A DNA stretch of 64,000 nt from Maratus speciosus (taxonomy: Eukaryota; Arthropoda; Arachnida; Araneae; Salticidae): positions 80,423,292 to 80,487,291 of the forward strand of contig OZ010796.1 of the NCBI GenBank assembly GCA_963932465.1, written 5' to 3'. The position numbers and the translations under genes were made by a program. Shown piece after piece: positions 1 to 11,537 of this stretch (the first letter of the stretch is position 1; each line of letters begins with the position of its first letter). A model generated the notes under the pieces. That model saw nothing but the letters and a program-made list of their open reading frames with translations. It was not told the origin of the DNA and made no database searches.

Positions 1-1
1 C

Positions 2-193
2 CGGAGAAAATGTGTGAATGCTATGCTCCTAAGGCGTAGGCGGCCTGCGCACGAGAGGCGAGAAGTTGCGCGGAGGATTTTTGATGTTGACGAAGACGCT
101 AGTGAAACTGTCGCAGATATTGCATCAGTTTTACAAGATCATAAAAACAAAAATTATTCTACCAATGTAACTGAACAGGTACTGAACAGGTAA
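2..193 (+). CDS. Partial open frame, unidentified C-terminal segment
   Basis: The frame is open from the window edge for about 63 codons to a TAA at 191-193. The peptide is basic at first (several Arg after a Cys-Val-Asn-Ala start), then acidic (Asp-Val-Asp-Glu-Asp), then polar. The last codons lie in an 11-bp direct duplication (ACTGAACAGGT twice). The stretch is richer in G+C than what follows, which suggests a genuine coding end: either the last exon of a host gene or the tail of a retroelement polyprotein. I do not recognise it and the start is outside the window. It could also be chance. Confidence 0.25.
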   Translation, partial: RRKCVNAMLLRRRRPAHERREVARRIFDVDEDASETVADIASVLQDHKNKNYSTNVTEQVLNR

Positions 194-648
194 TCAGCAT
201 TGAGGGGTTTCCTAGCTGTTATCAGCTTAACACCCAGACTAGGAAATTAGAATGTCTTATGTTTTAATGAGCCATTGGGATAAAGTTAAACTGTAGCAAT
301 GCTACTATAAGAATATAGAAGTTTACAAGAGAGAAAAAAAAAAAAAAGAAAATTAAGGAATAAAAATAAATTTAAGTAAAAACTTAAGAAGAAAGTAAGT
401 TAACAATAAATCTTAAGAAAATTTACATGAGTCTTAAAGTAATTAAAGTCTAACTGTAGTTGTAGAACTACTATATGGATATTTGAAAGTTAAAGTTAGT
501 ACTGTTCAGTGAAACACTCACCAAGCAAGGGCAAGAAAAGCTAGGGTGGCAAGACCACAACATCCAACCAAAAAAAAAAGGGACAATTCAGGGCCATACA
601 TTTTATTTTTTAAGTTTTTCTGTTTTTATGGTCTCTATGTATATAGAG

Positions 649-650
<2 letters not shown>
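194..650. other. AT-rich stretch without recognisable gene
   Basis: Holds two A-rich tracts (about 325-350 and 570-580) and no convincing open frame. The purine-rich tract near 570 could be an old retroelement tail, but no target duplication is visible. Confidence 0.5.
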
Positions 651-694
<44 letters not shown>

Positions 695-752
695 AAAGTA
701 AATAAAAAGAAAAAAAAAAGAGAAGGCAAAATTAGCGAGGAGAACTCAGATG

Positions 753-3440
753 TTACTGAGTGTCCATAATTATTGAAAACCTGGGCCGTTTCCGATGGTG
801 GGGCTCAAAAGCGTCATAATCCGGTAGCTCCGCTACAATTTCATTAGGGAGGTCAAAAATTTTTTCATAAAATTTTTTGGCTAAGTCGTTTATGCGTTTA
901 CGTAATGTAGTAGTTTTAAGGTCTCTACGGACCGTGGAGTCGCGAAGGTAACGAGATGCGTTACGGACAGTACGCAGGTTGGAATTGTGCAAGCGACTAA
1001 GGTTGTCCATAGTGGTCTTACAAGTGAAGCCCCAGACCGGACTGGCATAGGTGATGATGGGAAGGATGCATGAATTATAGAGGATTAATTTATTGTGAAC
1101 AGACAAGGTTTTACTGTTAAGGAGAGGTTTTACAGAGTTAAAGGCTCCGGCGACTTTACCTCTGATGGAGAAAGTGTGCTTTTTCCAGGTTAGGCGGCGG
1201 TCCAGAATGACCCCAAGATACTTAGCTTGGTCTGACCAAGGGATAACAGTGTTGTTAATAATGATTCTGTTAGGGAAAATTATTTTGCGAGAGAAATATA
1301 CTGCAGTAGTTTTAGTTTCATTTATGACAACGCGCCAAAGCATGCACCAGTCCATGAAGTCATCAACATGAGTCTGTAGGTACCTGTAAAGAGTATACGG
1401 GTGGTGTGCCGAAGCGTAAATACAGGTGTCGTCCGCATAAAGAGCGAGATGAGTGTGCAAGGAGCGTGGGATGTCGTTAAAGAAAATGTTAAATAAAAAT
1501 GGGCCCAACACGCTCCCCTGAAGGATGCCCGCTAGGATAAGGAGAATAATAGATAGAATGTTGTTTATGCGGACTTGAAAAGAGCGGTCGCAAAGGTACG
1601 AATATATTAAATGTATAAGTCTGGGATGAAAACCGAGCTGAATTAATTTGTAAATGAGGCCCATATGCCAGACCTTGTCAAATGCCTTTGCGACATCAAG
1701 AAAGATGGCAGCTGCGGGAATTTTTGCATTGAGTTTCTCGCTGAGAAACTCAACAACCCTAAGAAGCTGGTGTTGTGTTGAGTGTTTGGGGCGAAAGCCG
1801 AACTGCTCGGGCATGAGAATGTTGTGCTGCTGAATGAACTCCTGCAACTGGGCACGAATGACACGTTCCACCACTTTACTGATAGAAGGTAGCAAGGAGA
1901 TAGGTCTGTAATTAGTGGGGTCAGACAGGTTAGTTCCAGGTTTTGGAATAGGAGAGATTATAGAAAGTTTCCAGGGTTTAGGGAAGTAGTTATGTTTTAA
2001 GATAGCATTAGTGAGGTCAGTGATATAGATAATGCAATTAGGAGGAAGGTTTTTAAGAGCAGAGTTAGTAATTTTATCGTATCCTGGGGTTTTACGCTTT
2101 TTGAGTTTTTTGATAATATTGTGGATAACAATAGGTTGAATTTTAGGGGGAGGATCTTGAGGGGGGTAAGCCAAAAAATTCCGAACTGTCTCGTTAACAT
2201 GATCAAGGTGAGCTTGGTTTGCAAGGGTAGGATTAGGAGAAAATTGGGTGGCATAAGAATTAGCAAGCATGTTAGCTTTTTCTTGGTCAGTATAAGCGGT
2301 AACATTATTAGATGTGAGGGGGGGGATGGAAGTGTAGTGTTTATTCAGTTTGCGTTTAAGAATCCAAAGAGAGTTGTCCTCGTATGATAAAGTTTTGAGA
2401 AAGTTGTTCCAACTTTTCTGTTTTTCTTTATAAAGACTGTTTTTGATTTTATTGTTTAACCTATTGAGAAGAGGTTTAATGGAGGGGTCTCTTGAACTTT
2501 GAAATTGTCGCCGGAGCCGATTACGCTGTTTGATAAGGTTGTAAATATAACGGGGTGGGACAAAGGCAAAGTTATTTTTGAAGGTGTTAAATGTAGAAAA
2601 ATTTTGAGCATTAGTGATATGGGAGTTTAGATGTTCAACAGCCGCATCAATGTCATCGGTATTATTAATATCAGGGAAGGTGATGTCCTGAGAGTTAAGG
2701 TAGTTAGTAAATTTATTCCAGTCAATAGCCATGGAAGGGGGGGGAGAAAGAGGATTAATAATATCTATTTTAAAGCAGACAGGCAGGTGATCAGAGGAGA
2801 GGTCGTTAATAACTGTAGAGCAGATAGGGTAAGGAAGATTTTTGGAAAGAGCAAGATCAATGATAGAGTCCCGGGCGCCAGGCAATTTGGAAATGTGCGT
2901 TGGTCTGGGTGGTGCATGAAGATTTAATTTTAAGTTTTGGACTAAGTTGTGAAGAGAGGTACCCCGCCGAGAATTGCCATGGCAATTCCAGCGTCTGCTT
3001 TTGGCATTGTAATCGCCTACGAAAAAGCAGTGGTGATGTTGTGAAAAAAGCTGTGTAAGGCTATTAACAGGTAAGTTACCAGTGGGTGGAGCATAAATAG
3101 AAGCTAAATTAATATTGATATGAGGAAGATTAAGATTGATACTGGTATACTCAAGATCATTATAGGTGTGGTTGTGCGATTGGTAGTGTGGAAGATGGTT
3201 CTTGATGTAAATAGCGGTACCTCCTCTGTGCGTACCATCCGCACGAGGTGTATGGAATAGCCTGTACCCAGGGATGTTAATGTTGAAGGTGGGGTTGAAA
3301 GTCTCTTGAAGGAAAATAACATCAACTTGAGGATGTTCGTGCATAAAGAGTTTAAGTTCATTAAATTTATTCTGCAGGGAGTTACAGTTCCAGGAAAGAA
3401 AAATAAGAGAGGAAAAAGTAGGAGAGGAATTACTCATCAT
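753..3440 (-). CDS. ORF2: AP endonuclease / reverse transcriptase
   Basis: An 895-aa protein that nicks target DNA and primes reverse transcription of the element RNA there. N-terminal APE-type endonuclease (about 12-225): Trp-Asn at 17-18, Gln-Glu at 45-46, Gly-Asp-Tyr-Asn at 142-145, Arg-Asp at 190-191, Ser-Asp-His at 216-218. Reverse transcriptase (about 440-755): Thr-Pro-Gly-Tyr-Asp near 451, a Tyr-Arg-Pro-Ile-Ser box at 511, Leu-Asp-Val-Ala-Lys-Ala-Phe-Asp near 581, Gln-Gly-Ser-Val-Leu-Gly-Pro at 641-647 and the catalytic YADD at 668-671. The usual Pro before Gln-Gly-Ser is Leu here, a mild oddity. Length is normal for Jockey ORF2, with no internal stop. The start ATGATG overlaps the ORF1 stop, so translation probably couples to ORF1. 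It could be active; that is not shown. Confidence 0.93.
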   Translation of the reverse strand: MMSNSSPTFSSLIFLSWNCNSLQNKFNELKLFMHEHPQVDVIFLQETFNPTFNINIPGYRLFHTPRADGTHRGGTAIYIKNHLPHYQSHNHTYNDLEYTSINLNLPHININLASIYAPPTGNLPVNSLTQLFSQHHHCFFVGDYNAKSRRWNCHGNSRRGTSLHNLVQNLKLNLHAPPRPTHISKLPGARDSIIDLALSKNLPYPICSTVINDLSSDHLPVCFKIDIINPLSPPPSMAIDWNKFTNYLNSQDITFPDINNTDDIDAAVEHLNSHITNAQNFSTFNTFKNNFAFVPPRYIYNLIKQRNRLRRQFQSSRDPSIKPLLNRLNNKIKNSLYKEKQKSWNNFLKTLSYEDNSLWILKRKLNKHYTSIPPLTSNNVTAYTDQEKANMLANSYATQFSPNPTLANQAHLDHVNETVRNFLAYPPQDPPPKIQPIVIHNIIKKLKKRKTPGYDKITNSALKNLPPNCIIYITDLTNAILKHNYFPKPWKLSIISPIPKPGTNLSDPTNYRPISLLPSISKVVERVIRAQLQEFIQQHNILMPEQFGFRPKHSTQHQLLRVVEFLSEKLNAKIPAAAIFLDVAKAFDKVWHMGLIYKLIQLGFHPRLIHLIYSYLCDRSFQVRINNILSIILLILAGILQGSVLGPFLFNIFFNDIPRSLHTHLALYADDTCIYASAHHPYTLYRYLQTHVDDFMDWCMLWRVVINETKTTAVYFSRKIIFPNRIIINNTVIPWSDQAKYLGVILDRRLTWKKHTFSIRGKVAGAFNSVKPLLNSKTLSVHNKLILYNSCILPIITYASPVWGFTCKTTMDNLSRLHNSNLRTVRNASRYLRDSTVRRDLKTTTLRKRINDLAKKFYEKIFDLPNEIVAELPDYDAFEPHHRKRPRFSIIMDTQ
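3430..3440 (-). promoter_or_regulatory. Overlapping ORF1 stop / ORF2 start
   Basis: The minus strand reads ATGATGAGTAA. ORF2 starts on the first (or second) ATG while ORF1 ends on the TAA of the same 11 bases. Stop/start overlaps in non-LTR elements are known to allow termination-reinitiation, so this is the likely way ORF2 is translated here (inference). Confidence 0.6.
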
Positions 3441-5088
3441 TAAATGTGTTAAATTCCGTGGCTAAAGTTTCTATAGCACTCATAAGGATGAGTATTTTTT
3501 CTATTGGATCTTGTATATTTTTAGTTTGGTTAGCAATATTTTTGAAACATTGGATGAATTTGTTAAATTTTAGGAGTTCTTTCATCTCCTTGAAGGTCTT
3601 AAATATTTCTTTTAAGTCATTAGCATAATTAGAACTACTGGGTTGTTCTGGTGTTGCATTTTGAGTGTCATTTGGCTTATTAGGTGTAGTGTTTTCGGGG
3701 TTAGGGTCTTGGGGGGGGAGAAGGGAGCGGAGCCGGGGCTTCAGTAGGTTTTTCTTCTGGTTTTTTGGCCTCTGGCTTACGGACATAGTTATATGTTGAT
3801 AAGAGTTCCGCCATTGCTTTTGGAATGATTTTAGGGTTTTCTTTTCGGACGGTTTTGGGGTCCTGCTGTTTTTTATGAAACTGGGGGGTTTTGGGGCAAC
3901 CACGGTAAGTAGCCACGTGCTCGCCATAACAATTTGAACATTTGGGGATGATCTTTCCAATTTTATTGCACTGGGGAGTTAAATGCTCTTCCGAGCATTT
4001 GGCGCATTTTGGCGGCAGGCGGCAAATCTCGCTGGAATGTCCAAATTTCTGGCAACGATAGCATTGCTTTACGATGTTGGTGCCTTTAAATCGCTCAATA
4101 TCTACTTTAATGTAGCAAATTTCGTGAATTTGGTAAATTTCTTCGAATTTTTCACGTGGGAGGACATTGACGACGTAGAGGGCATAGGACGACCGGTCTT
4201 CCTACTTTTCATCATTGAGGCTCTATTGGCCACGAAATTATGTTCTTTAAGAGCTTCAATTATGACCTGGGGGTCGGTATATGGGGGGATTCCCCTAATG
4301 ACGACTTTCCTGGGGCGCTGTTCCGCGGGGCTCAGGGTTGTATATGGAATTGTTTTAGAATCAAGATAGTCCTGTGTTTTTCGGAAATCTGCATCAGTTT
4401 TACAGTGGATTTTGAGTAATTCACCGTCTAATTTAATCAAGGGATTGCTGTCGTTGAGTTTTTTAATCTCACTTGCAAGCTCCGTCCACTTGCCTTGAAA
4501 CTCAATATAGAAGGGGTGGATTTTTGGTTTTTTAGGGACTTCTTCAGTAGTGGAGCTACCGGCTGACACACCTTGAGAGGGCTCAGAAGAGTCCATGTTA
4601 TTTTCGTCTAGGTATTTTTCAGATATACTAGCATACTTATTCTTTAAGGGGATATTAGATTTTAGATCATTTCTCCTACGTTTTAGTGAATTAGCGGGGG
4701 TGAATCCGTCATCTGAGTTCACCGCAATTGCCTTGAGTTTTGTTAATATGTCAATTAGATCATAGTCATGATCATAGATAAAAGTTTTAAACTCTCTTAG
4801 TTGACTTAATTTTAGGGGGTCAAATGGCTCATTGAACAAAAACATAAGATTATTGAGAAGATTACTCACGCTAGTCTTATGCTGAGGATTCGTCATGTAG
4901 TCTTCTTCACTTAAAAGTCTCATTATGTAGTTGTCACAATCTTGCAGGAATTGCTGTACAATCATTCTTTGGACTTCATCCGCTACTCCGGGAAATTCCA
5001 TCCACGCAGCAGCTAAATCAGATTTCTCCTCTCCATTCAGGATGCGGAGTACATTGTCAGAAAATTTAAGCGGGTCCTCAGTATCCAT
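3430..5088 (-). pseudogene. ORF1: gag-like nucleic-acid-binding protein, two frameshifts
   Basis: The start ATG is at 5088. The first ~300 residues are polar and acidic, then comes the Val-Val-Ile-Arg-Gly-Ile-Pro segment typical of Jockey-clade ORF1 before its knuckles. The frame is lost near 4180 and the second frame continues with three zinc knuckles (about 3915-4065): Cys-x2-Cys-x4-His-x4-Cys, Cys-x2-Cys-x3-His-x4-Cys, and Cys-x2-Cys-x3-His-x6-Cys. A run of C (3711-3719 on the plus strand as G) is where the first frame is regained. It then runs through a Pro/Asn/Thr-rich and a helical tail to the TAA at 3430. The two indels compensate, so the tail frame equals the start frame. Known role: packaging element RNA. 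Mutation, assembly error in the homopolymer, or programmed shifting are all possible. Confidence 0.8.
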
Positions 5089-5200
5089 TATTATCGTCGG
5101 TGAGCTCTCTATATTATACTACTATGATGCATCAAGTCCAGTAAACAGTCACCTATTCGTACGAACTAGTTTCTATTACGTGTCACTATCAGCACCACAA

Positions 5201-6278
5201 CTCATGCGAAGATACTTGCAAAAGATCACGCAAGTTCTAAAAACATCGAACTGCGAATACGATCTCTTGAGAATAAAACGACCAGCAAGCAGTAAACACG
5301 TCTGTTCCCTCCAAGAGGCACCAGAAGACTGTACCAATGTAAAATTAGAAGAACATTTATTAGAAAAGAGTACTTTTATAAACAACTGGTGTGAGTTTAA
5401 AAATAAAATGAAAGTAACATTTCTATCTTTTATGCAAAGGCGGAAGGTAATAAACTTAAAATAAAATTTACTAAATAGTAAGAAATATCTATCTATATTA
5501 TAAAGGACAAACATATCTGTACGTAACGCATACGTCATTATGCGAATGGCAGCATTTGAAATTTGAAATGAAATTTTGGTTTTGCAATTTTCGCAACAGC
5601 TAATTTTTAAACTTTTAAACATCGCACGTTTTCAATTTTTACACCGTCGTATAGGGGGGGAAATGTACTTTTAAATGCAATTAATTTGAAAGTTGTGTCT
5701 CAATTTATTTTTGAGATATTAATTTTTTTGTCGTTTTTAATACCATTTTTCTAATTGTGGCAACAAAAATACTCCATTTCTATTGAAAGTAAACGGAAAA
5801 TAGTCGAAAATATGAGATTACTGTATCTTTTTGTTGCCATTTTCTTATAAAACCTGAAAAAAAGTTGAAATTAAAATACGTGCTATGTCAACAATATCGT
5901 CTGTTATTTTGCGATAATGACGTCATATGCGTACTTTTCTATAGATGAAGTTTAAGACTGGATTGTAAAATTGGATTGCTTTAGCAGATGCAAATGACGT
6001 CATTTTATAAAAAAGCGTGTAATTTAATTATTAAAACTGAAATATGTTTTGTAGAAGTGCGTCATTTTCACCCCAGCTGCTTCCTCAAGTTTTTGTCCGA
6101 AATTCTCTCGGCTAATAAAATTTTTATGCTATTCTTTAGGACATTCTACCATAATTTTATCAAAATAACATAATTTGCTTAATTTAATTTTTCATAATTT
6201 TATATAATCTACATATTTACAACACAAGTGGGTTTTTTAATCAGTGTCCCTGATCTTACTGCTGAACCAATTTTACTA
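5201..6278. other. AT-rich DNA, possible Helitron-like end
   Basis: Near 5487-5520 the sequence has the TCTATCTATATTATAAAGG style of many arthropod Helitron 5' ends, followed by a loosely matching body. No 3' hairpin with CTRR or rep/helicase frame is seen, so this is only a suggestion. The rest shows no coding signal. Confidence 0.2.
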
Positions 6279-6303
6279 ATATATATATATATATATATAT
6301 ATA
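6279..6303. repeat. (AT)n microsatellite
   Basis: About 12 uninterrupted AT dinucleotides. Confidence 0.95.
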
Positions 6304-8120
6304 AGGTCAGTCTGCCTAAATGTGATAACCCCTAAATGCGACAATGTTCTTTTACATAAAATCTTAATGCAAGAATCGTAAATAAATGTGACATAATGAA
6401 GCATACGAACTTTAGAAACAAAACCCGAAACATTTTTTTGCATATAAAACGGTTTCTTTAAAAGAAATTTCCAATCAAATACACATCGTTCATTTTACAT
6501 CGCCCCCATGTTTCGTAAATGCCACAAAAATTCCCGAAAGTGGCTCACGGTTTTTATTTTTTAACTTTGAAGATCAAATAACCTTATAAACATCAGGAGC
6601 TACGTTGTCCGTTTCAGTTACCTGACCACATAAACTAAAGAAATGGCGACCAGTTTCCGGTTTAGAATTTGAAGTGGACTACGCATTTAGGAGGGTTTGT
6701 TTTCCGCCTTTGCCTAATAGCGACATACATATTGATGTAAATGCGGCGAACCATTTAGAAGATTAACGAAGAAATTCATATGGTATATTTTATATATTGT
6801 GTTAAAGTGATATTTTAAATCAAATTTTGTGTTTAATTAAGCTGTATTGAGTCAGTATAATCCTCCATTAATGTTTTTCTGTAACCAGGTGTTTAAATAT
6901 GTGTTTAAAATGATCAAAAAAGAAAAAAACGCTTCTTTAAAATTTGTAATAAAAAAAAAGGTGTAAGAAACGCAGTGGCTATTCCAGTAACATAATATAG
7001 ACATATGATTAAGGAATTTGCAATAATTTTACATAATAAAAATTCCTGGAAAATCTTGTGTAGATTGAAAACAATTTATGTTTATTTTAATGCGGTTAAG
7101 TAAGTTAATTTTACCAACATTATACCATTCGGTAGCTTAAATGATGTCCCCGATTAAAACGTGAGGCAATTGAGTTATTCCCTGGTTTAGGAGTCATAAT
7201 TTTTGTTAGCACTTTTATATAATCTGATATTTTAATTCTGTTTTCACTTTTAATCGTTATAATCGGCATTTTCTACTTTTATATTAGTAAAAGATAAAAA
7301 ATTAATAAAACCATGTTTATCTAAATGAATATTTGTTTCCATATACGTATTTTTAAGTACAGAAAATGTTAATTTTTTTGTGAAAGTGGAAGAAAAATGA
7401 AGAGGGGGGGGGGGGTGTAGGGGTGCAACAGAATATCAGTCACACAACTAGTCTTTGGCTTAATCAGAATTATTAGAAATATTGTACGATTTTACTTACT
7501 TCTAAGGGTGATACATTTATCATGTGACATTTTATAATAAAGTTATATGTTATAAATAGTCTAGTTAACAATATTATAAATATCTTTTAAATACTCTTTT
7601 AGCACGTAAGCTCCACTCTATGAATTCGCCCCGATCGAAATGTCGGCGTCTTTAATTAATTCGCATTTTTCCTACACAAAATAAGAATTTTGATAAAATC
7701 AAATATTTCATTTGGATTCCTAATTAAATTTCGTATATGGATCATGTAGTTATATTTCATTATCACCAGATAGTCAGCAAAATTATGCGGAGTTGAAGTT
7801 ACGAAAAGCCAAATCGCACTGGGGTATAAATTATGGGTTAATATTGACGTGCGAATTTCGCGAATTTTAAACGATGTTTCGATCTGCGACAATCATTTAA
7901 TTACAGTTATGGCCTTAACTCCTTGGCAAAGAGAGATGAGAGTTTTTTATATTAGGAACACATTTATTTATTTGAGGGTTATTTATATTAGGCATTATAC
8001 GCAGCATTCAAATAACTTTTGCATATTAGCAGTGTAAAATTGACAAACAGCACGGTGCTGCTCCGTGATAAGCTTTTCAAGAATAATATTGAAAAGTTTA
8101 ATTATAATAGTCATGTATTT
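6304..8120. other. AT-rich DNA without recognisable gene
   Basis: Near 6316-6345 a CCTAAATG motif occurs twice in direct orientation and again inverted near 6683, hinting at an old element with repeated ends. A 12-base G tract lies near 7403. I see no convincing coding region. Confidence 0.4.
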
Positions 8121-8562
8121 AAATTTTAGTACAGAAACAGTATCCAGTGAGTTAATAGAGACTTTCATACATCTTTTAATCAAGTGGTCTCGGAGACCGC
8201 TCACAATAGTTGTGCAACAATTCCTGTCACAGCAGTTAAGGGTTAATTAATTCAAACAATAATTACAGTTAACGCTTAATTGTTGTTAGAGCTGCTTTTT
8301 TTTAAATTTTCACGGTTTAACTTGTAATTTCCAGTTTAACTATCGATACAGCGAAATTTTGCTTCATTTGGAGCCTAGTACTATTGTTTGAAATGTTTAA
8401 AAAAATGAAATTTTATTAGAAATAGTACCGTAGAAACAGTTTAGTGCAAAAACAATGTTTTATGAGTTAATCACCCATTTTATTCATCTTTCAATCGAAT
8501 GGTTTCGCAGACCGCTCACAGTTGTAATGTGGAAATTTTCTGTCACAGCAGTTAATCGTTAA
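8121..8562 (+). repeat. Diverged direct duplication
   Basis: Two ~120-140 bp blocks, 8121-8242 and 8422-8562, share the order ACAGAAACAG, GAGTTAAT, CATCTTTCAATC-like, AGACCGCTCACA and TTTCTGTCACAGCAGTTAA. They are clearly related but well diverged. No ends or coding content are recognised. Confidence 0.65.
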
Positions 8563-9487
8563 ATGAACATTTTCAGATAAATTGTTATGTATAAAATGCA
8601 TTATCACACACTGTAAAAAATAATTGTAAAAAAACAGCCCGCTTTTCAATCACATGTGTTCATTAACAGCTTCAAATTATTAAAAAACATCACAGTGTAT
8701 TATGGCAATATTATTTTGTCTAAAAGCGTTGCTACTGTTTATCCCCAGTTTAACTGTTTTCCGACAGCAGATGTTTGCGTCTGACAACGAATATCTGCCT
8801 ACAAGAATTTCCTCCATGCGCGTCTGTATGAGGCAACCGGAAAGGAGGGAAGCGAAATGCTCTGTGGCGGCCATGTTTATGTATTGTATCTGATGTTTGA
8901 TTTTTCTCCCGCGTAACAGCGTGTCCGACGTGTCATGTATTTTCGCTCACATTACAAGTTAGAAGATTTTAAATGAATCAGAAACATTCTTCAATAATGT
9001 AAGTATGCATTTTTGTGTAATAATGTAGTTTTATTTTCTATTATTACTGTACATGTACTATCAGAGACATTAATCATATACGATATCGTATCTATGAACT
9101 ATTCGAGTCGTATACGATGAAATGTCGAATTTGTATGAAAGAATAAGCATTAAATTAAATACGTTCTACGATCGCACCAATTCAAAACAGATTTAAAGAA
9201 AAAAATAATCGATTACAGTAAATTCTAAGTTTTTAGAATAATGTAAACAAAGTATAATGTAAACAAACTAAGATAATACAATTTGGAAAGCTTTTATGAT
9301 ATTTTGCATAATAAATAAACAGAAAAGCTTTAAATAATTGTTTCTAAGCTTAATGCTATAACCAAGGCAAGTTTTTGTTTGGCATAAAAAGTATTTAAAT
9401 TAAAAAATGATAATTTAAAGTAATTTGCAATGTCATAATTTCCTTTGACTAATCAAATTATACCTGTTGAACCTAGCTTATATTAAT
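8563..9487. other. AT-rich DNA without recognisable gene
   Basis: A slightly GC-richer patch at 8750-8930 gives overlapping open frames on both strands but no recognisable protein. ATACGATATCGTAT at about 9078 is a perfect palindrome. Nothing else stands out. Confidence 0.4.
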
Positions 9488-9831
9488 AGGGTAGATGTGC
9501 CAGTAATGGAGAAACTTCAATGTTTTTGTTTTATAAAAACAATAACAATACAAATTTAGCTTTTGTTATTTTTTTCATAGCTCCCCCTTGAATGTGTTTT
9601 AATCTGAGTTATTGTTGACATTTTTACTCAAACCAGTGAGGAAGCAAAAAATAATGTTAAGTGTCAGATTTTTTTCAGTAAAAATTTTAATGAACATGCT
9701 AAGAGCCCTAAACTTCACTTAATAAATTTATATTTTCTTTCAAAATTTGTGTCTTTTTGTTTCGTGTGCATTACTGGAACATTATGTGTCCATTACTGGA
9801 ACAGAGGGTGTCCATTACTGGAATTTTAGGG
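9488..9831. mobile_element. Small element with repeated end motif CCATTACTGGAA
   Basis: The motif CCAGTAATGGA is near the left end (about 9500). Three spaced inverted copies (GTGTCCATTACTGGAA) sit at the right end, about 9765-9826. The ends read GGGTA and TTTTAGGG. The body is AT-rich and non-coding. This looks like a non-autonomous DNA element with subterminal repeats; boundaries are approximate. Confidence 0.4.
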
Positions 9832-10180
9832 TTTTGATATATTTCTGTTCGGTATAAAAATGTTCAGAAAAGAAAGTGCTATTTTAAGAATAGTACAATA
9901 ATGAACATATGATTGTAGTTATAGTATAAAAGCAAAAGATATGTGATTCACTTTTTACTCAAATGTTCCATTTAATGCAGCAGCCTGGATTATAACACGA
10001 GGGGAAGGGGGAACGTTCAGTGACACAATTAGTTACTACTATTTCTTTATGTAATTTGTACGAAAAAACAGTTTGAATTATTTTATTTTTCTCCGTAAGT
10101 AATATTTAACTTATTTTTGTATAGTAGAGAAAGCCCCCGTCCCTCCTCTTCACAGTAGGTAATATGTATTGAAAAATTTT
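9832..10180. other. AT-rich DNA before the tandem array
   Basis: No coding signal and no clear repeat. A short G-rich patch lies near 10000. Confidence 0.4.
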
Positions 10181-11537
10181 GCAATTTGTATGTTTAAGAA
10201 TGAATTTTTGTGTTACTTTAGTATTTCAAAAAATTTTATCTCAGTTTAACCATTTGCTCATTACGAATTACACACTCATTCCGCCGAACTCTCTTTTTTC
10301 TACAAATAACATTTGGAATGCCAATTTCTGTTGAAAATTTCTTTATTTGAATTGCTTTTTTTATTTTTTCATGTTTAATATCTGTATTTTCAGAAATTTT
10401 AAAACATAACATTGTTATACTTGGCGAAACCACTTGACTTGGTTACCGGCAATTGTTACTTAGTGGTCAATTAGAGCAACGTAATGCTTAAAAAGTTTTA
10501 AAAATAGGTTAAACATTACAAAAAATATAAGAAGAAAAACAATTCAAATAAAGAAATTTTCAGCAGAAATTGGCATTCCAAATGTTATTTGTAATAAAAA
10601 ATAAATTGGAGGAGGGGGGGGGGGATGAGAAAATGGTAAAAATAAAAAAATGTTGAATGTCGATTCCTGTTTGAATGCATAAAAACTCAGTTTTTATGCA
10701 TTTACCTTTTATTTTTGTCTGCTTACGAATGTTAAATTATTGCTTCAAGCACATTGAGGCATTTTTTATAAATAGAATATGCTTTTAAAGCCCTATTTTT
10801 GAAAATAATTTAACAATTTATCTTTTAAATTGTAAATTTTTGCTTTAGATATTTTCAACATTTTATTATTAGAATTTTTATGTACCATTTACTATTATTA
10901 TTTTTTTTTTTTTTTTTTTTTTTTTTTATGAATGTTACATTATTTTATAAAAATTGTATGCTTTTAAAACTATTTTTGAAACAAATTTCAATTTCTTTTA
11001 AAATGAGATTTTTTTTTTCACTTTGATATTTTCAATGTATTATTCTCAGTATTTATATGTATTGGAGTAATAACCAAGCCTTATTTTTGAAATAATTTAC
11101 AATTTATATTTTTAAAAACAACTTTTTTCATTATTTTGATTCTGCTATCTCAGTTTTTTGATTTATGGCTATTTTTTTATTTTATGGCTGCAATTTTGCA
11201 ATATGTATGTTTAAGAATGAATTTTTGGGTTACTTCAGTATTTCAAATTTTTTTTATCTCAGTTTATTTATTAACCATTTGCTCATTACAAATTACACGC
11301 CCTTTCTGACCAACTCTCTTTTTTTACAAGTAACATTTGGAATGCCGATTTCTGTTGAAAATTTCTTTATTTGGATTGTTTTTTTTATTTTTTAATGTTT
11401 AATCGGTATTTTCAAAAATTTTAAAACATAACATTATTATACTTAAACTTGGCTAAACCACTTGGTTACCGGCAATTGTCACCAAGTGGTCAATTATAGC
11501 AACATTCGACTTAAAAAGTTTTAAAAATAGATTAAAT

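Larger units (their letters stand above)
651..5200 (-). mobile_element. Jockey-clade non-LTR retrotransposon
   Basis: On the minus strand the order is 5' leader, gag-like ORF1, endonuclease/reverse transcriptase ORF2, a short A/G-rich 3' UTR and a poly(A) tail, seen as 40 T at 651-690. There are no LTRs. Two ORFs with three CCHC-type knuckles in ORF1 and an APE-type endonuclease in ORF2 are the Jockey-clade layout. The 3' end is firm. The 5' end is not: ORF1 starts at 5088 and the leader reaches perhaps 5150-5350. I could not find a convincing target-site duplication. An intact ORF2 and a long uninterrupted tail suggest a fairly young copy. Confidence 0.9.

Noticed and set aside
651..690. Host polyadenylation or simple repeat
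   Set aside because: It directly follows the ORF2 3' UTR in the right orientation, so it is the element's tail.
1165..5464. Short frames overlapping the retrotransposon on the plus strand or in other phases
   Set aside because: Shadows of ORF1 and ORF2.
5487..5960. Helitron
   Set aside because: Only a 5'-end-like phrase is visible; no 3' hairpin, CTRR end or helicase.
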